DNA from: Halictus rubicundus | Lineage: Eukaryota; Arthropoda; Insecta; Hymenoptera; Halictidae | Assembly (NCBI RefSeq): GCF_050948215.1 | Contig: NW_027488639.1 | Coordinates: 124,001 to 188,000, forward strand | DNA length: 64,000 bases | Direction: 5' to 3' | Shown here: positions 1 to 11,799 of the stretch, piece after piece | Layout: the number at the start of each line of letters is the position of its first letter | How positions within the stretch are numbered: the first letter of the stretch is position 1 | Position numbers and translations under genes: made by a program | The notes under the pieces: generated by a model | Databases searched by the model: none | What the model was told of the DNA's origin: nothing | The model's input: the letters and a program-made list of their open reading frames with translations, nothing else

Positions 1-583
1 GGATAACGTAGAGGATAGGATAGGATAGAGGATATAATAGGATAGAGGATAGGATAGGATAGAGGATAGGATAGGATAGAGGATAGGATATGATAGAGGA
101 TAGGATAGGATAGAGGATCGGATAGAGGATAGGATAGGATAGAGGATAGGATAGAGGATAGAGTAGGATAGAGGATAGGATAGGATAAAGGATAGGATTG
201 GATAGAGGATCGGATAGAGGATAGGATAGGATAGAGGATAGGATAGGATAAAGGATAGGATAGGATAGAGGATAGGATAGGATAGAGGATAGGATAAGAT
301 AGAGGATAGGATAGGATAGAGGATAGGATAGGTAATTGGATAGGTTACAGTATAGGATAACGTAGAGGATAGGATAGGATAGAGGATAGGATAGGATAGA
401 GGATAGGATATGATAGAGGATAGGATAGGATAGAGGATCGGATAGAGGATAGGATAGGATAGAGGATAGGATAGAGGATAGGATAGAGGATAGGATAAGA
501 TAGAGGATAGGATAGGATAGAGGATCGGATAGAGGATAGGATAGGATAGAGGATAGGATAGGATAGAGGATAGGATAAGATAG

Positions 584-640
584 AGGATAGGATAGAGGAT
601 AGGATAGAGGATAGGATAGAGGATAGGATAGAGGATAGGA
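584..640 (+). repeat. Run of 12-bp units (GGATAGGATAGA)
   Basis: Here the GA step follows every two pentamers instead of three, giving about four consecutive 12-mers. Comparable 12-mer runs lie at about 40,338-40,402 and 53,012-53,076, each with five units. They show that the satellite is a pentamer tract with a periodic GA insertion whose spacing can change. Confidence 0.8.
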
Positions 641-1261
641 TAGGATAGAGGATCGGATAGAGGATAGGATAGGATAGAGGAAAGGATAGGATAGAGGATA
701 GGATACGTAATTGGATAGGATAGAGGATAGGATAGGATAGAGGATAGGATAGAGGATAGAGTAGGATAGAGGATAGGATAGGATAAAGGATAGGATAGGA
801 TAGGATAGAGGATAGGATAGAGGATAGGATATTATAGAGGATAGGATAGGATAGAGGATAGGATAGGATAGAGGATAGGATAGAATAAAGGGTAGGATAG
901 GATAGAGGATAGGATAGAGGATAGGATAGGTAATTGGAAAGGATAGAGTAAAGGATAAGGTAGAGGATAGGATAGGATAGAGGATATAATAGGATAGAGG
1001 ATAGGATAGAGGATAGGATAGGAGAGAGGATAGGATAGGATAGAGGATCGGATAGAGGATAGGATAGGATAGAGGATAGGATAAGGTAGAGGATAGTATA
1101 GGATAGAGGATAGGATAGGATAGAGGATAGGATAGGATAGAGGATAGGATAGGATAGAGGATAGGATAGGATAAAGGATAGGATAGGTTAGAGGATAGGA
1201 TAGGATGGAGGATAGGATAGGATAGAGGATAGGATAGGATAGAGGATAGGATAGGATAGAG

Positions 1262-2660
1262 GATAGGATAGGATAGAGGATAGGATAGGTAATTGGAAAG
1301 GATAGAGTATAGGATAAGGTAGAGGATAGGATAGGATAGAGGATATAATAGGATAGAGGATAGGATAGAGGATAGGATAGGATAGAGGATAGGATAGGAT
1401 AGAGGATAGGATCGGATAGAGGATAGGATCGGATAGAGGATAGGATAGGATAGAGGATCGGATAGAGGATAGGATAGGATAGAGGATCGGATAGAGGATA
1501 GGATAGGATAGAGGATAGGATAGAGGATAGAGTAGGATAGAGGATAGGATAGGATAAAGGATAGGATTGGATAGAGGATCGGATAGAGGATGGGATAGGA
1601 TAGAGGATAGGATAGGATAAAGGATAGGATAGGATAGAGGATAGGATAGGATAGAGGATAGGATAAGATACAGGATAGGATAGGATAGAGGATAGGATAG
1701 GTAATTGGATAGGATACAGTATAGGATAACGTAGAGGATAGGATAGGATAGAGGATATAATAGGATAGAGGATAGGATAGGATAGAGGATAGGATAGGAT
1801 AGAGGATAGGATATGATAGAGGATAGGATAGGATAGAGGATCGGATAGAGGATAGGATAGGATAGAGGATAGGATAGAGGATAGGATAGAGGATAGGATA
1901 AGATAGAGGATAGGATAGGATAGAGGATCGGATAGAGGATAGGATAGGATAGAGGATATAATAGGATAGAGGATAGGATAGAGGATAGGATAGGATAGAG
2001 GATAGGATCGGATAGAGGATAGGATAGGATAGAGGATCGGATAGAGGATAGGATAGGATAGAGGATAGGATAGGTAATTGGAAAGGATAGAGTATAGGAT
2101 AAGGTAGAGGATAGGATAGGATAGAGGATATAATAGGATAGAGGATAGGATAGAGGATAGGATAGGATAGAGGATAGGATAGGATAGAGGATAGGATCGG
2201 ATAGAGGATAGGATCGGATAGAGGATAGGATAGGATAGAGGATCGGATAGAGGATAGGATAGGATAGAGGATCGGATAGAGGATAGGATAGGATAGAGGA
2301 TAGGATAGAGGATAGAGTAGGATAGAGGATAGGATAGGATAAAGGATAGGATTGGATAGAGGATCGGATAGAGGATGGGATAGGATAGAGGATAGGATAG
2401 GATAAAGGATAGGATAGGATAGAGGATAGGATAGGATAGAGGATAGGATAAGATACAGGATAGGATAGGATAGAGGATAGGATAGGTAATTGGATAGGAT
2501 ACAGTATAGGATAACGTAGAGGATAGGATAGGATAGAGGATATAATAGGATAGAGGATAGGATAGGATAGAGGATAGGATAGGATAGAGGATAGGATATG
2601 ATAGAGGATAGGATAGGATAGAGGATCGGATAGAGGATAGGATAGGATAGAGGATAGGAT
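1262..2660 (+). repeat. 785-bp tandem duplication inside subfamily T
   Basis: Four independent markers recur at exactly 785 bp: TAATTGG at 1290 and 2075, TAATTGG at 1702 and 2487, GGATAACG at 1726 and 2511, and GATCGG at 1839 and 2624. The match starts near 1,262, where upstream GATCGG variants stop agreeing, and ends near 2,660. That is about 1.8 copies of a higher-order unit of roughly 46 monomers. Confidence 0.85.
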
Positions 2661-2762
2661 AAGATAGAGGATAGGATAGAGGATAGGATAGGATAGAGGA
2701 TAGGATAGGATAGAGGATAGGATAGGATAGAGGATAGTATAGGATAGAGGATAGGATAGGAT

Positions 2763-5190
2763 AGAGAATAGGATAGGATAGGGGATAGGATAGGATAAAG
2801 CATAGGATAGGATAGAGGATACGATAGGATAGAGGATAGGATAGGATAGAGGAGGGGATAGGATAGATGATAGGATAGGATAGATGATAGGATAGGGTAG
2901 AAGATAGGATAGGATAGAGGATAGGATAGAATAGAGGATAGGATAGGATAGAGGAGAGGATAGGATAGAGGATAGGATAGGATAGAGGATAGGATATTAT
3001 AGAGGATAGGATAGGATAGAGGATAGGATAGGATAGAGGATAGGATAGGATAGAGGATAGGATAGGATAGAGGATAGGATAAGATAGAGGATAGGATAGG
3101 ATAGAGGATAGTATAGGATAGAGGATAGGATAGGATAGAGGATAGGATAGGATAGAGGATAGGATAGGATAGAGGAGAGGATAGGATAGAGGATAGGATA
3201 GGATAGATGATAGGATAGGATAGAGGATAGGATAGGGTAGAGGATAGGATAGGATAGAGAATAGGATAGGATAGAGGATAGGATAGGATAGAGGATAGGA
3301 TAAGATAGAGGATAGGATAGGATAGAGGATAGGATAGGATAGAGGAGGGGATAGGATAGATGATAGGATAGGATAGAGGATAGGATAGGGTAGAAGATAG
3401 GATAGGATAGAGGATAGGATAGGATAGAGGATAGGATAGGATAGAGGAGAGGATAGGATAGAGGATAGGATAGGATAGAGGATAGGATAGGATAGAGGAT
3501 AGGATAGGATAGAGGATAGGATAGGATAGAGGATAGGATAGGATAGAGGATAGGATAGGGTAGAGGATAGGATAGGATAGAGAATAGGATAGGATAGAGG
3601 ATAGGATAGGATAGAGGATAGGATAAGATAGAGGATAGGATAGGATAGAGGATAGTATAGGATAGAGGATAGGATAGGATAGAGGATAGGATAGGATAGA
3701 GGATAGGATAGGATAGAGGAGAGGATAGGATAGAGGATAGGATAGGATAGATGATAGGATAGGATAGAGGATAGGATAGGATAGAGGATAGGATAGGATA
3801 GAGGATAGGATAGGATAGAGGACAGGATAGGATAGAGGAGAGGATAGGATAGAGGATAGGATAGGATAGATGATAGGATAGGATAGAGGATAGGATAGGA
3901 TAGAGGATAGGATAGGATAGAGGATAGTATAGGATAGAGGATAGGATAGGATAGAGAATAGGATAGGATAGGGGATAGGATAGGATAAAGCATAGGATAG
4001 GATAGAGGATAGGATAGGATAGAGGATAGGATAGGATAGAGGATAGGATAGGATAGAGGTTAGGATAGTATAGAGGATAGGATAGGATAGAGGATAGGAT
4101 AGGATAGAGGATAGGATAGGATAGGATAGAGGATAGGATAGGATAGAGGATAGGATAGGGTAGAGGATAACATAGGATAGAGAATAGGATAGGATAGAGG
4201 ATAGGATAGGATAGAGGATAGGATAAGATAGAGGATAGGATAGAGGATAGGATAGGATAGAGGATATAATAGGATAGAGGATAGTATAGGATAGAGGATA
4301 GGATAGGATAGAGAATAGGATAGGATAGGGGATAGGATAGGATAAAGCATAGGATAGGATAGAGGATACGATAGGATAGAGGATAGGATAGGATAGAGGA
4401 GGGGATAGGATAGATGATAGGATAGGATAGATGATAGGATAGGGTAGAAGATAGGATAGGATAGAGGATAGGATAGAATAGAGGATAGGATAGGATAGAG
4501 GAGAGGATAGGATAGTGGATAGGATAGGATAGAGGATAGGATATTATAGAGGATAGGATAGGATAGAGGATAGGATAGGATAGAGGATAGGATAGGATAG
4601 AGGATAGGATAGGATAGAGGATAGGATAAGATAGAGGATAGGATAGGATAGAGGATAGTATAGGATAGAGGATAGGATAGGATAGAGGATAGGATAGGAT
4701 AGAGGATAGGATAGGATAGAGGAGAGGATAGGATAGAGGATAGGATAGGATAGATGATAGGATAGGATAGAGGATAGGATAGGGTAGAGGATAGGATAGG
4801 ATAGAGAATAGGATAGGATAGAGGATAGGATAGGATAGAGGATAGGATAAGATAGAGGATAGGATAGAATAGAGGATAGGATAGGATAGAGGAGGGGATA
4901 GGATAGATGATAGGATAGGATAGAGGATAGGATAGGGTAGAAGATAGGATAGGATAGAGAATAGGATAGGATAGGGGATAGGATAGGATAAAGCATAGGA
5001 TAGGATAGAGGATACGATAGGATAGAGGATAGGATAGGATAGAGGAGGGGATAGGATAGATGATAGGATAGGATAGATGATAGGATAGGGTAGAAGATAG
5101 GATAGGATAGAGGATAGGATAGAATAGAGGATAGGATAGGATAGAGGAGAGGATAGGATAGAGGATAGGATAGGATAGAGGATAGGATAT
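2763..5190 (+). repeat. Repeated block marked by AAAGCATAGG, several copies
   Basis: A distinctive run (GAGAATAGG, then GGGGATAGG, AAAGCATAGG, GATACGATAGG, GAGGAGGGG, GATAGGGTAGAAG, later GATATTATAG) occurs near 2,763-3,000, 4,311-4,545 and 4,955-5,190. AAAGC itself is at 2797, 3987, 4344, 4990 and 8796. The copy at 3987 lacks some later variants. The pattern looks like successive local duplications. Confidence 0.75.
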
Positions 5191-6060
5191 TATAGAGGAT
5201 AGGATAGGATAGAGGATAGGATAGGATAGAGGATAGGATAGGATAGAGGATAGGATAGGATAGAGGATAGGATAAGATAGAGGATAGGATAGGATAGAGG
5301 ATAGTATAGGATAGAGGATAGGATAGGATAGAGGATAGGATAGGATAGAGGATAGGATAGGATAGAGGAGAGGATAGGATAGAGGATAGGATAGGATAGA
5401 TGATAGGATAGGATAGAGGATAGGATAGGGTAGAGGATAGGATAGGATAGAGAATAGGATAGGATAGAGGATAGGATAGGATTGAGGATAGGATAAGATA
5501 GAGGATAGGATAGGATAGAGGATAGGATAGGATAGAGGAGGGGATAGGATAGATGATAGGATAGGATAGAGGATAGGATAGGGTAGAAGATAGGATAGGA
5601 TAGTAGAAGATAGGATAGGATAGAGGATAGGATAGGATAGAGGATAGGATAGGATAGAGGAGAGGATAGGATAGAGGATAGGATAGGATAGAGGATAGGA
5701 TAGGATAGAGGATAGGATAGGATAGAGGATAGGATAGGATAGAGGATAGGATAGGATAGAGGATAGGATAGGGTAGAGGATAGGATAGGATAGAGAATAG
5801 GATAGGATAGAGGATAGAGGATAAGGATAGGATAGATAGTGATAGGATAGGATAGAGGATAGTATAGGATAGAGGATAGGATAGGATAGAGGATAGGATA
5901 GGATAGAGGATAGGATAGGATAGAGGAGAGGATAGGATAGAGGATAGGATAGGATAGATGATAGGATAGGATAGAGGATAGGATAGGATAGAGGATAGGA
6001 TAGGATAGAGGATAGGATAGGATAGGATAGGATAGGATAGTGGATAGGATAGGATAGAGG

Positions 6061-6240
6061 ATATGATATGATAGAGGATAGGAAAGAGGATAGGATATAA
6101 TACAGAATAGGATAGGATTGAGTATAGGATGGGATAGAGGATAGGATAGGATGGAGGATAGGATAGGATAGAGGATAGGATAGGATAGAGGATAGGATAG
6201 GATAGAGGATAGGATAGGATAGAGGATGGGATAGGATAGA
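6061..6240 (+). repeat. Block marked ATATGATATG...GGAAAGAGG, three copies in subfamily H
   Basis: The ordered variants ATATGATATG, GGAAAGAGG, GATATAATACAGAATAGG, GGATTGAGTATAGG, GATGGGATAG and GGATGGAGG occur from 6,061 and again from about 8,196 and 9,680. Copies one and three continue into the shared GATATAGGATTGG...GATAGCGG variants near 6,310 and 9,940; copy two goes to GAGGAGGGG instead. This is a mosaic of units shared between duplicates. Confidence 0.75.
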
Positions 6241-8762
6241 GGATAATATAGGATAGAGGATAGGATAGGATAGAGGATAGGATAGGATAGAGGATAGGAT
6301 AGGACAGAGAATAGGATATAGGATTGGATAGGATAGCGGATAGGATAGGATTGAGGATAGGATAGGATAGAGAATAGGATATGATACAGGATAGGATAGG
6401 ATAGAGGATAGGATAGGATAGAGGATAGGATAGGATAGAGGATAGGATAGGACAGAGGATAGGATAGGATAGAGGATAGGATAGGATAGAGGATGGGATA
6501 GGATAGAGGATAATATAGGATAGAGGATAGGATAGGATAGAGGATAGGATAGGATAGAGGATAGGATAGGATAGAGGATAGGATAGAGGATAGGATAGAG
6601 GATAGGATAGAGGATAGGATAGGATAGAGGATAGGATAGGATAGAGGATAGGATAGGATAGGATAGAGGATAATATAGGATAGAGGATAGGATAGGATAT
6701 AGGATTGGATAGGATAGCGGATAGGATAGGATTGAGGATAGGATAGGATAGAGAATAGGATAGGATAGAGGATAGGATAGGATAGAGGATAGGATAGGAT
6801 AGAGAATAGGATAGGATAGAGGATAGGATAGGATAGAGGATAGGATAGGATAGAGGATAGGATAGGATAGAGGATAGGATAGGATAGGATAGAGGATAAT
6901 ATAGGATAGAGGATAGGATAGGATAGAGGATAGGATAGGATAGAGGATAGGATAGGATACAGGATAGGATAGGATAGAGGATAGGATATGAATGAGGATA
7001 GGATAGGATAGAGGATAGGATAGGATAGAGACTAGGATAGGATAGAGGATAGGATAGTATAGAGGATAGGATAGGATAGAGGATAGGATAGGATAGAGAA
7101 TAGGATAGGATAGAGGATAGGATAGGATAGAGGATAGGATAGGATAGAGGATAGGATAGGATAGGATAGAGGATAATATAGGATAGAGGATAGGATAGGA
7201 TAGAGGATAGGATAGGATAGAGGATAGGATAGGATAGAGGATAGGATAGGATAGAGGATAGGATAGGATAGAGGATAGGATACGATAGAGGATAAGGATA
7301 GGATAGAGGATAGGATAGGATGGAGGATAGGATATGATAGAGGATAGGATAGGATAGAGGATAGGATATAGGATTGGATAGTATAGAGGATAGAATAGGA
7401 TAGAGGATAGGATAGGATAGAGGATAGGATATGATACAGGATAGGATAGGATAGAGGATAGGATAGGATAGAGGATAGAATAGGATACAGGATAGGATAG
7501 GATAGAGGATAGGATAGGATAGAGGATAGAATAGGATAGAGGATAGGATAGGACAGAGGATAGGATAGGATAGAGGATAGGATAGGTTAGAGGATGGGAT
7601 AGGATAGAGGATAATATAGGATAGAGGATAGGATAGGATAGAGGATAGGATAGGATAGAGGATAGGATAGAGGATAGGATAGGATAGAGGATAGGATAGG
7701 ATAGAGGATAGGATAGGATAGAGGATAGGATAGGATAGAGGATAGGATAGGATAGAGGATAGGATAGGATAGAGGATAGGATAGGATAAAGGATACGATA
7801 TAGGATTTAATAGGATAGAGGATAGGATACGATAGAGGATAGGATAGGATAGAGGATAGGATAGGATAGAGGATAGGATAGGATAGAGGATAGGATAGGG
7901 TAGAGGATAGGATAGGATAGAGAATAGGATAGGATAGAGGATAGGATAGGATAGAGGATAGGATAAGATAGAGGATAGGATAGGATAGAGGATAGTATAG
8001 GATAGAGGATAGGATAGGATAGAGGATAGGATAGGATAGAGGATAGGATAGGATAGAGGAGAGGATAGGATAGAGGATAGGATAGGATAGATGATAGGAT
8101 AGGATAGAGGATAGGATAGGATAGAGGATAGGATAGGATAGAGGATAGGATAGGATAGGGGATAGGATAGGATAGTGGATAGGATAGGATAGAGGATATG
8201 ATATGATAGAGGATAGGAAAGAGGATAGGATATAATACAGAATAGGATAGGATTGAGTATAGGATGGGATAGAGGATAGGATAGGATGGAGGATAGGATA
8301 GGATAGAGGATAGGATAGGATAGAGGAGGGGATAGGATAGATGATAGGATAGGATAGAGGATAGGATAGGATACAGGATAGGATATGTTAGAGGATTGGA
8401 TAGGATAGAGGATAGGATAAGATAGAGGATAGGATAGGATAGAGGATAGGATAGGATAGAGGATAGGGTATGATAGAGGATTGGATAGGATAGAGGATAG
8501 GATAGGATAGGATAGGATAGGATAGAGGATTGGATAGGATAGAGAATAGGATATGATAGATAATAGGATAGGATAGAGGATAGTATATGATAGAGGATAG
8601 GATAGGATAGAGGATAGGATAGGATAGGATAGAGGATAGGATAGGATAGAGGCTAGGATAGAGGATAGGATAGGATAGAGGATAGGATAGGATAGAGGAT
8701 AGGATAGGATAGAGGATAGGATAGGATAGAGGATAGGATAGGATAGAGGATAGGATAGGATA

Positions 8763-9120
8763 GAGAATAGGATAGGATAGGGGATAGGATAGGATAAAGC
8801 ATAGGATAGGATAGAGGATAGGATAGGATAGAGGATAGGATAGGATAGAGGATAGGATAGGATAGAGGTTAGGATAGTATAGAGGATAGGATAGGATAGA
8901 GGATAGGATAGGATAGAGGATAGGATAGGATAGGATAGAGGATAGGATAGGATAGAGGATAGGATAGGGTAGAGGATAACATAGGATAGAGAATAGGATA
9001 GGATAGAGGATAGGATAGGATAGAGGATAGGATAAGATAGAGGATAGGATAGAGGATAGGATAGGATAGAGGATATAATAGGATAGAGGATAGTATAGGA
9101 TAGAGGATAGGATAGGATAG
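8763..9120 (+). repeat. Dispersed copy of the block at about 3,954-4,310 (offset 4,809 bp)
   Basis: AAAGCATAGG at 3987 and 8796, GGTTAGGATAGTATAGAGG near 4,058 and 8,867, and the following variants (GATAACATAGG, GATAAGATAG, GATATAATAGG) recur in the same order at one offset of 4,809 bp. Downstream, copy one continues with GAGAATAGG while this copy goes to GATATTATAG, so the match ends near 9,120. Confidence 0.75.
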
Positions 9121-11799
9121 AGGATAGGATATTATAGAGGATAGGATAGGATAGAGGATAGGATAGGATAGAGGATAGGATAGGATAGAGGATAGGATAG
9201 GGTAGAAGATAGGATAGGATAGAGGATAGGATAGGATAGAGGATAGGATAGGATAGAGGAGAGGATAGGATAGAGGATAGGATAGGATAGAGGATAGGAT
9301 AGGATAGAGGATAGGATAGGATAGAGGATAGGATAGGATAGAGGATAGGATAGGATAGAGGATAGGATAGGGTAGAGGATAGGATAGGATAGAGGATAAT
9401 ATAGGATAGAGGATAGGATAGGATAGAGGATAGGATAGGATAGAGGATAGGATAGGACAGAGAATAGGATATAGGATTGGATAGGATAGCGGATAGGATA
9501 GGATTGAGGATAGGATAGGATAGAGGATAGGATAGGATAGAGGAGAGGATAGGATAGAGGATAGGATAGGATAGATGATAGGATAGGATAGAGGATAGGA
9601 TAGGATAGGGGATAGGATAGGATAGAGGATAGGATAGGATAGAGGATAGGATAGGATAGTGGATAGGATAGGATAGAGGATATGATATGATAGAGGATAG
9701 GAAAGAGGATAGGATATAATACAGAATAGGATAGGATTGAGTATAGGATGGGATAGAGGATAGGATAGGATGGAGGATAGGATAGGATAGAGGATAGGAT
9801 AGGATAGAGGATAGGATAGGATAGAGGATAGGATAGGATAGAGGATGGGATAGGATAGAGGATAATATAGGATAGAGGATAGGATAGGATAGAGGATAGG
9901 ATAGGATAGAGGATAGGATAGGACAGAGAATAGGATATAGGATTGGATAGGATAGCGGATAGGATAGGATTGAGGATAGGATAGGATAGAGGATAGGATA
10001 TGATAGAGGATAGGATATAGGATTGGATAGGATAGAGGATAGAATAGGATAGAGGATAGGATAGGATAGAGCATAGGATATGATAGACGATAGGATAGGA
10101 TAGAGGATAGGATAGGATAGAGGATAGGATAGGATAGAGGATACGATATAGGATTGGATAGGATGGAGGATAGGATACGATAGAGGATAGGATAGGATAG
10201 AGAATAGGATATAGGATAGAATAGGATAGAGGATAGGATAGGATAGAGAATAGGATATGATACAGGATAGGATAGGATAGAGGATAGGATAGGATAGAGG
10301 ATAGGATAGGATAGAGGATAGGATAGGACAGACGATAGGATAGGATAGAGGATAGGATAGGATAGAGGATGGGATAGGATAGAGGATAATATAGGATAGA
10401 GGATAGGATAGGATAGAGGATAGGATAGGATAGAGGATAGGATAGGATAGAGGATAGGATAGAGGATAGGATAGAGGATAGGATAGGATAGAGGATAGGA
10501 TAGGATAGAGGATAGGATAGGATAGAGGATAGAGGATAATATAGGATAGAGGATAGGATAGGATAGAGGATAGGATAGGATAGAGGATAGGATAGGATAG
10601 AGGATAGGATAGGATAGAGGATACGATATAGGATTTAATAGGATAGAGGATAGGATACGATAGAGGATACGATAGGATAGAGGATAGGATAGGATAGAGA
10701 ATAGGATAGGATAGAGGATAGGATAGGATAGAGGATAGGATAGGATAGAGGATAGGATAGGATAGAGGATAGGAGAGGATAGAGGATAGGATAGGATAGG
10801 ATAGAGGATAATATAGGATAGAGGATAGGATAGGATAGAGGATAGGATAGGATAGAGGATAGGATAGGATACAGGATAGGATAGGATAGAGGATAGGATA
10901 TGAATGAGGATAGGATAGGATAGAGGATAGGATAGGATAGAGACTAGGATAGGATAGAGGATAGGATAGGATAGAGGATAGGATAGGATAGAGGATAGGA
11001 TAGGATAGAGGATGGGATAGGATAGAGGATAATATAGGATAGAGGATAGGATAGGATAGAGGATAGGATAGGATTGAGGATAGGATAGGATAGAGGATAG
11101 GATATGATAGAGGATAGGATAGGATAGAGGATAGGATAGGATAGAGGATAGGATAGGATAGAGGATAGGATAGGATAGAGGATAGGATAGGATAGAGAAT
11201 AGGATAGGATAGAGGATAGGATAGGATAGAGGATAGGATAGGATAGAGGATAGGATAGGATAGGATAGAGGATAATATAGGATAGAGGATAGGATAGGAT
11301 AGAGGATAGGATAGGATACAGGATAGGATAGGATAGGGGATAGGATATGAATGAGGATAGGATAGGATAGAGGATAGGATAGGATAGAGACTAGGATAGG
11401 ATAGAGGATAGGATAGGATAGAGGATAGGATAGGATAGAGGATGGGATAGGATAGAGGATAATATAGGATAGAGGATAGGATAGGATAGAGGATAGGATA
11501 GGATTGAGGATAGGATAGGATAGAGGATAGGATATGATAGAGGATAGGATAGGATAGAGGATAGGATAGGATAGAGGATAGGATAGGATAGAGGATAATA
11601 TAGGATAGAGGATAGGATAGGATAGAGGATACGATATTATAGAGGATAGGATAGGATAGCGGATAGGATAGGATGGAGGATAGGATAGGATAGACGATAG
11701 GATAGGATAGAGGATAGGATCAGATAGAGGATAGGATAGGATAGAGCATAGGATCAGATAGATGATAGGATAGGAGATTGGATAGGATAGACGAGAGTA

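Larger units (their letters stand above)
1..2660 (+). repeat. Subfamily T, first block (TAATTGG/GATCGG variants)
   Basis: 17-mer and 12-mer units carry recurring variants: TAATTGG at about 333, 708, 931, 1290, 1702, 2075 and 2487; GGATCGG; GGATAACG at 1, 355, 1726 and 2511; and GATATAATAGG. The same variants reappear at about 39.9-45.4 kb and 52.6-58.0 kb, so these three blocks are one family. The block starts before the window and gives way to homogeneous 17-mers at about 2,660. No gene-like content is seen. Confidence 0.85.
2660..11640 (+). repeat. Subfamily H: highly homogeneous 17-mer block
   Basis: Most units here match the consensus 17-mer exactly, with sparse variants: GATATTATAG, GATAATATAGG, GAGGAGAGG, GATATGAATGAGG (about 6,985, 10,898, 11,344), AGACTAGG (about 7,030, 10,944, 11,389) and GATATAGGATTTAATAGG (about 7,799 and 10,628). 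TAATTGG and GGGGATTGG are absent. Sporadic GGATA runs of up to six pentamers occur near 6,010 and 8,490. No coding or RNA feature is visible. Low variant density suggests recent or continuing homogenisation compared with the block that follows. Confidence 0.85.

Noticed and set aside
832..3993. 1,053-codon open frame on the - strand, and all the other long minus-strand frames
   Set aside because: They consist only of the satellite translated (cycle SYPLSYPILYPILSSIL). They start wherever a CAT variant supplies a Met and end where a variant supplies a stop. No domain, signal or codon pattern beyond the repeat is present.
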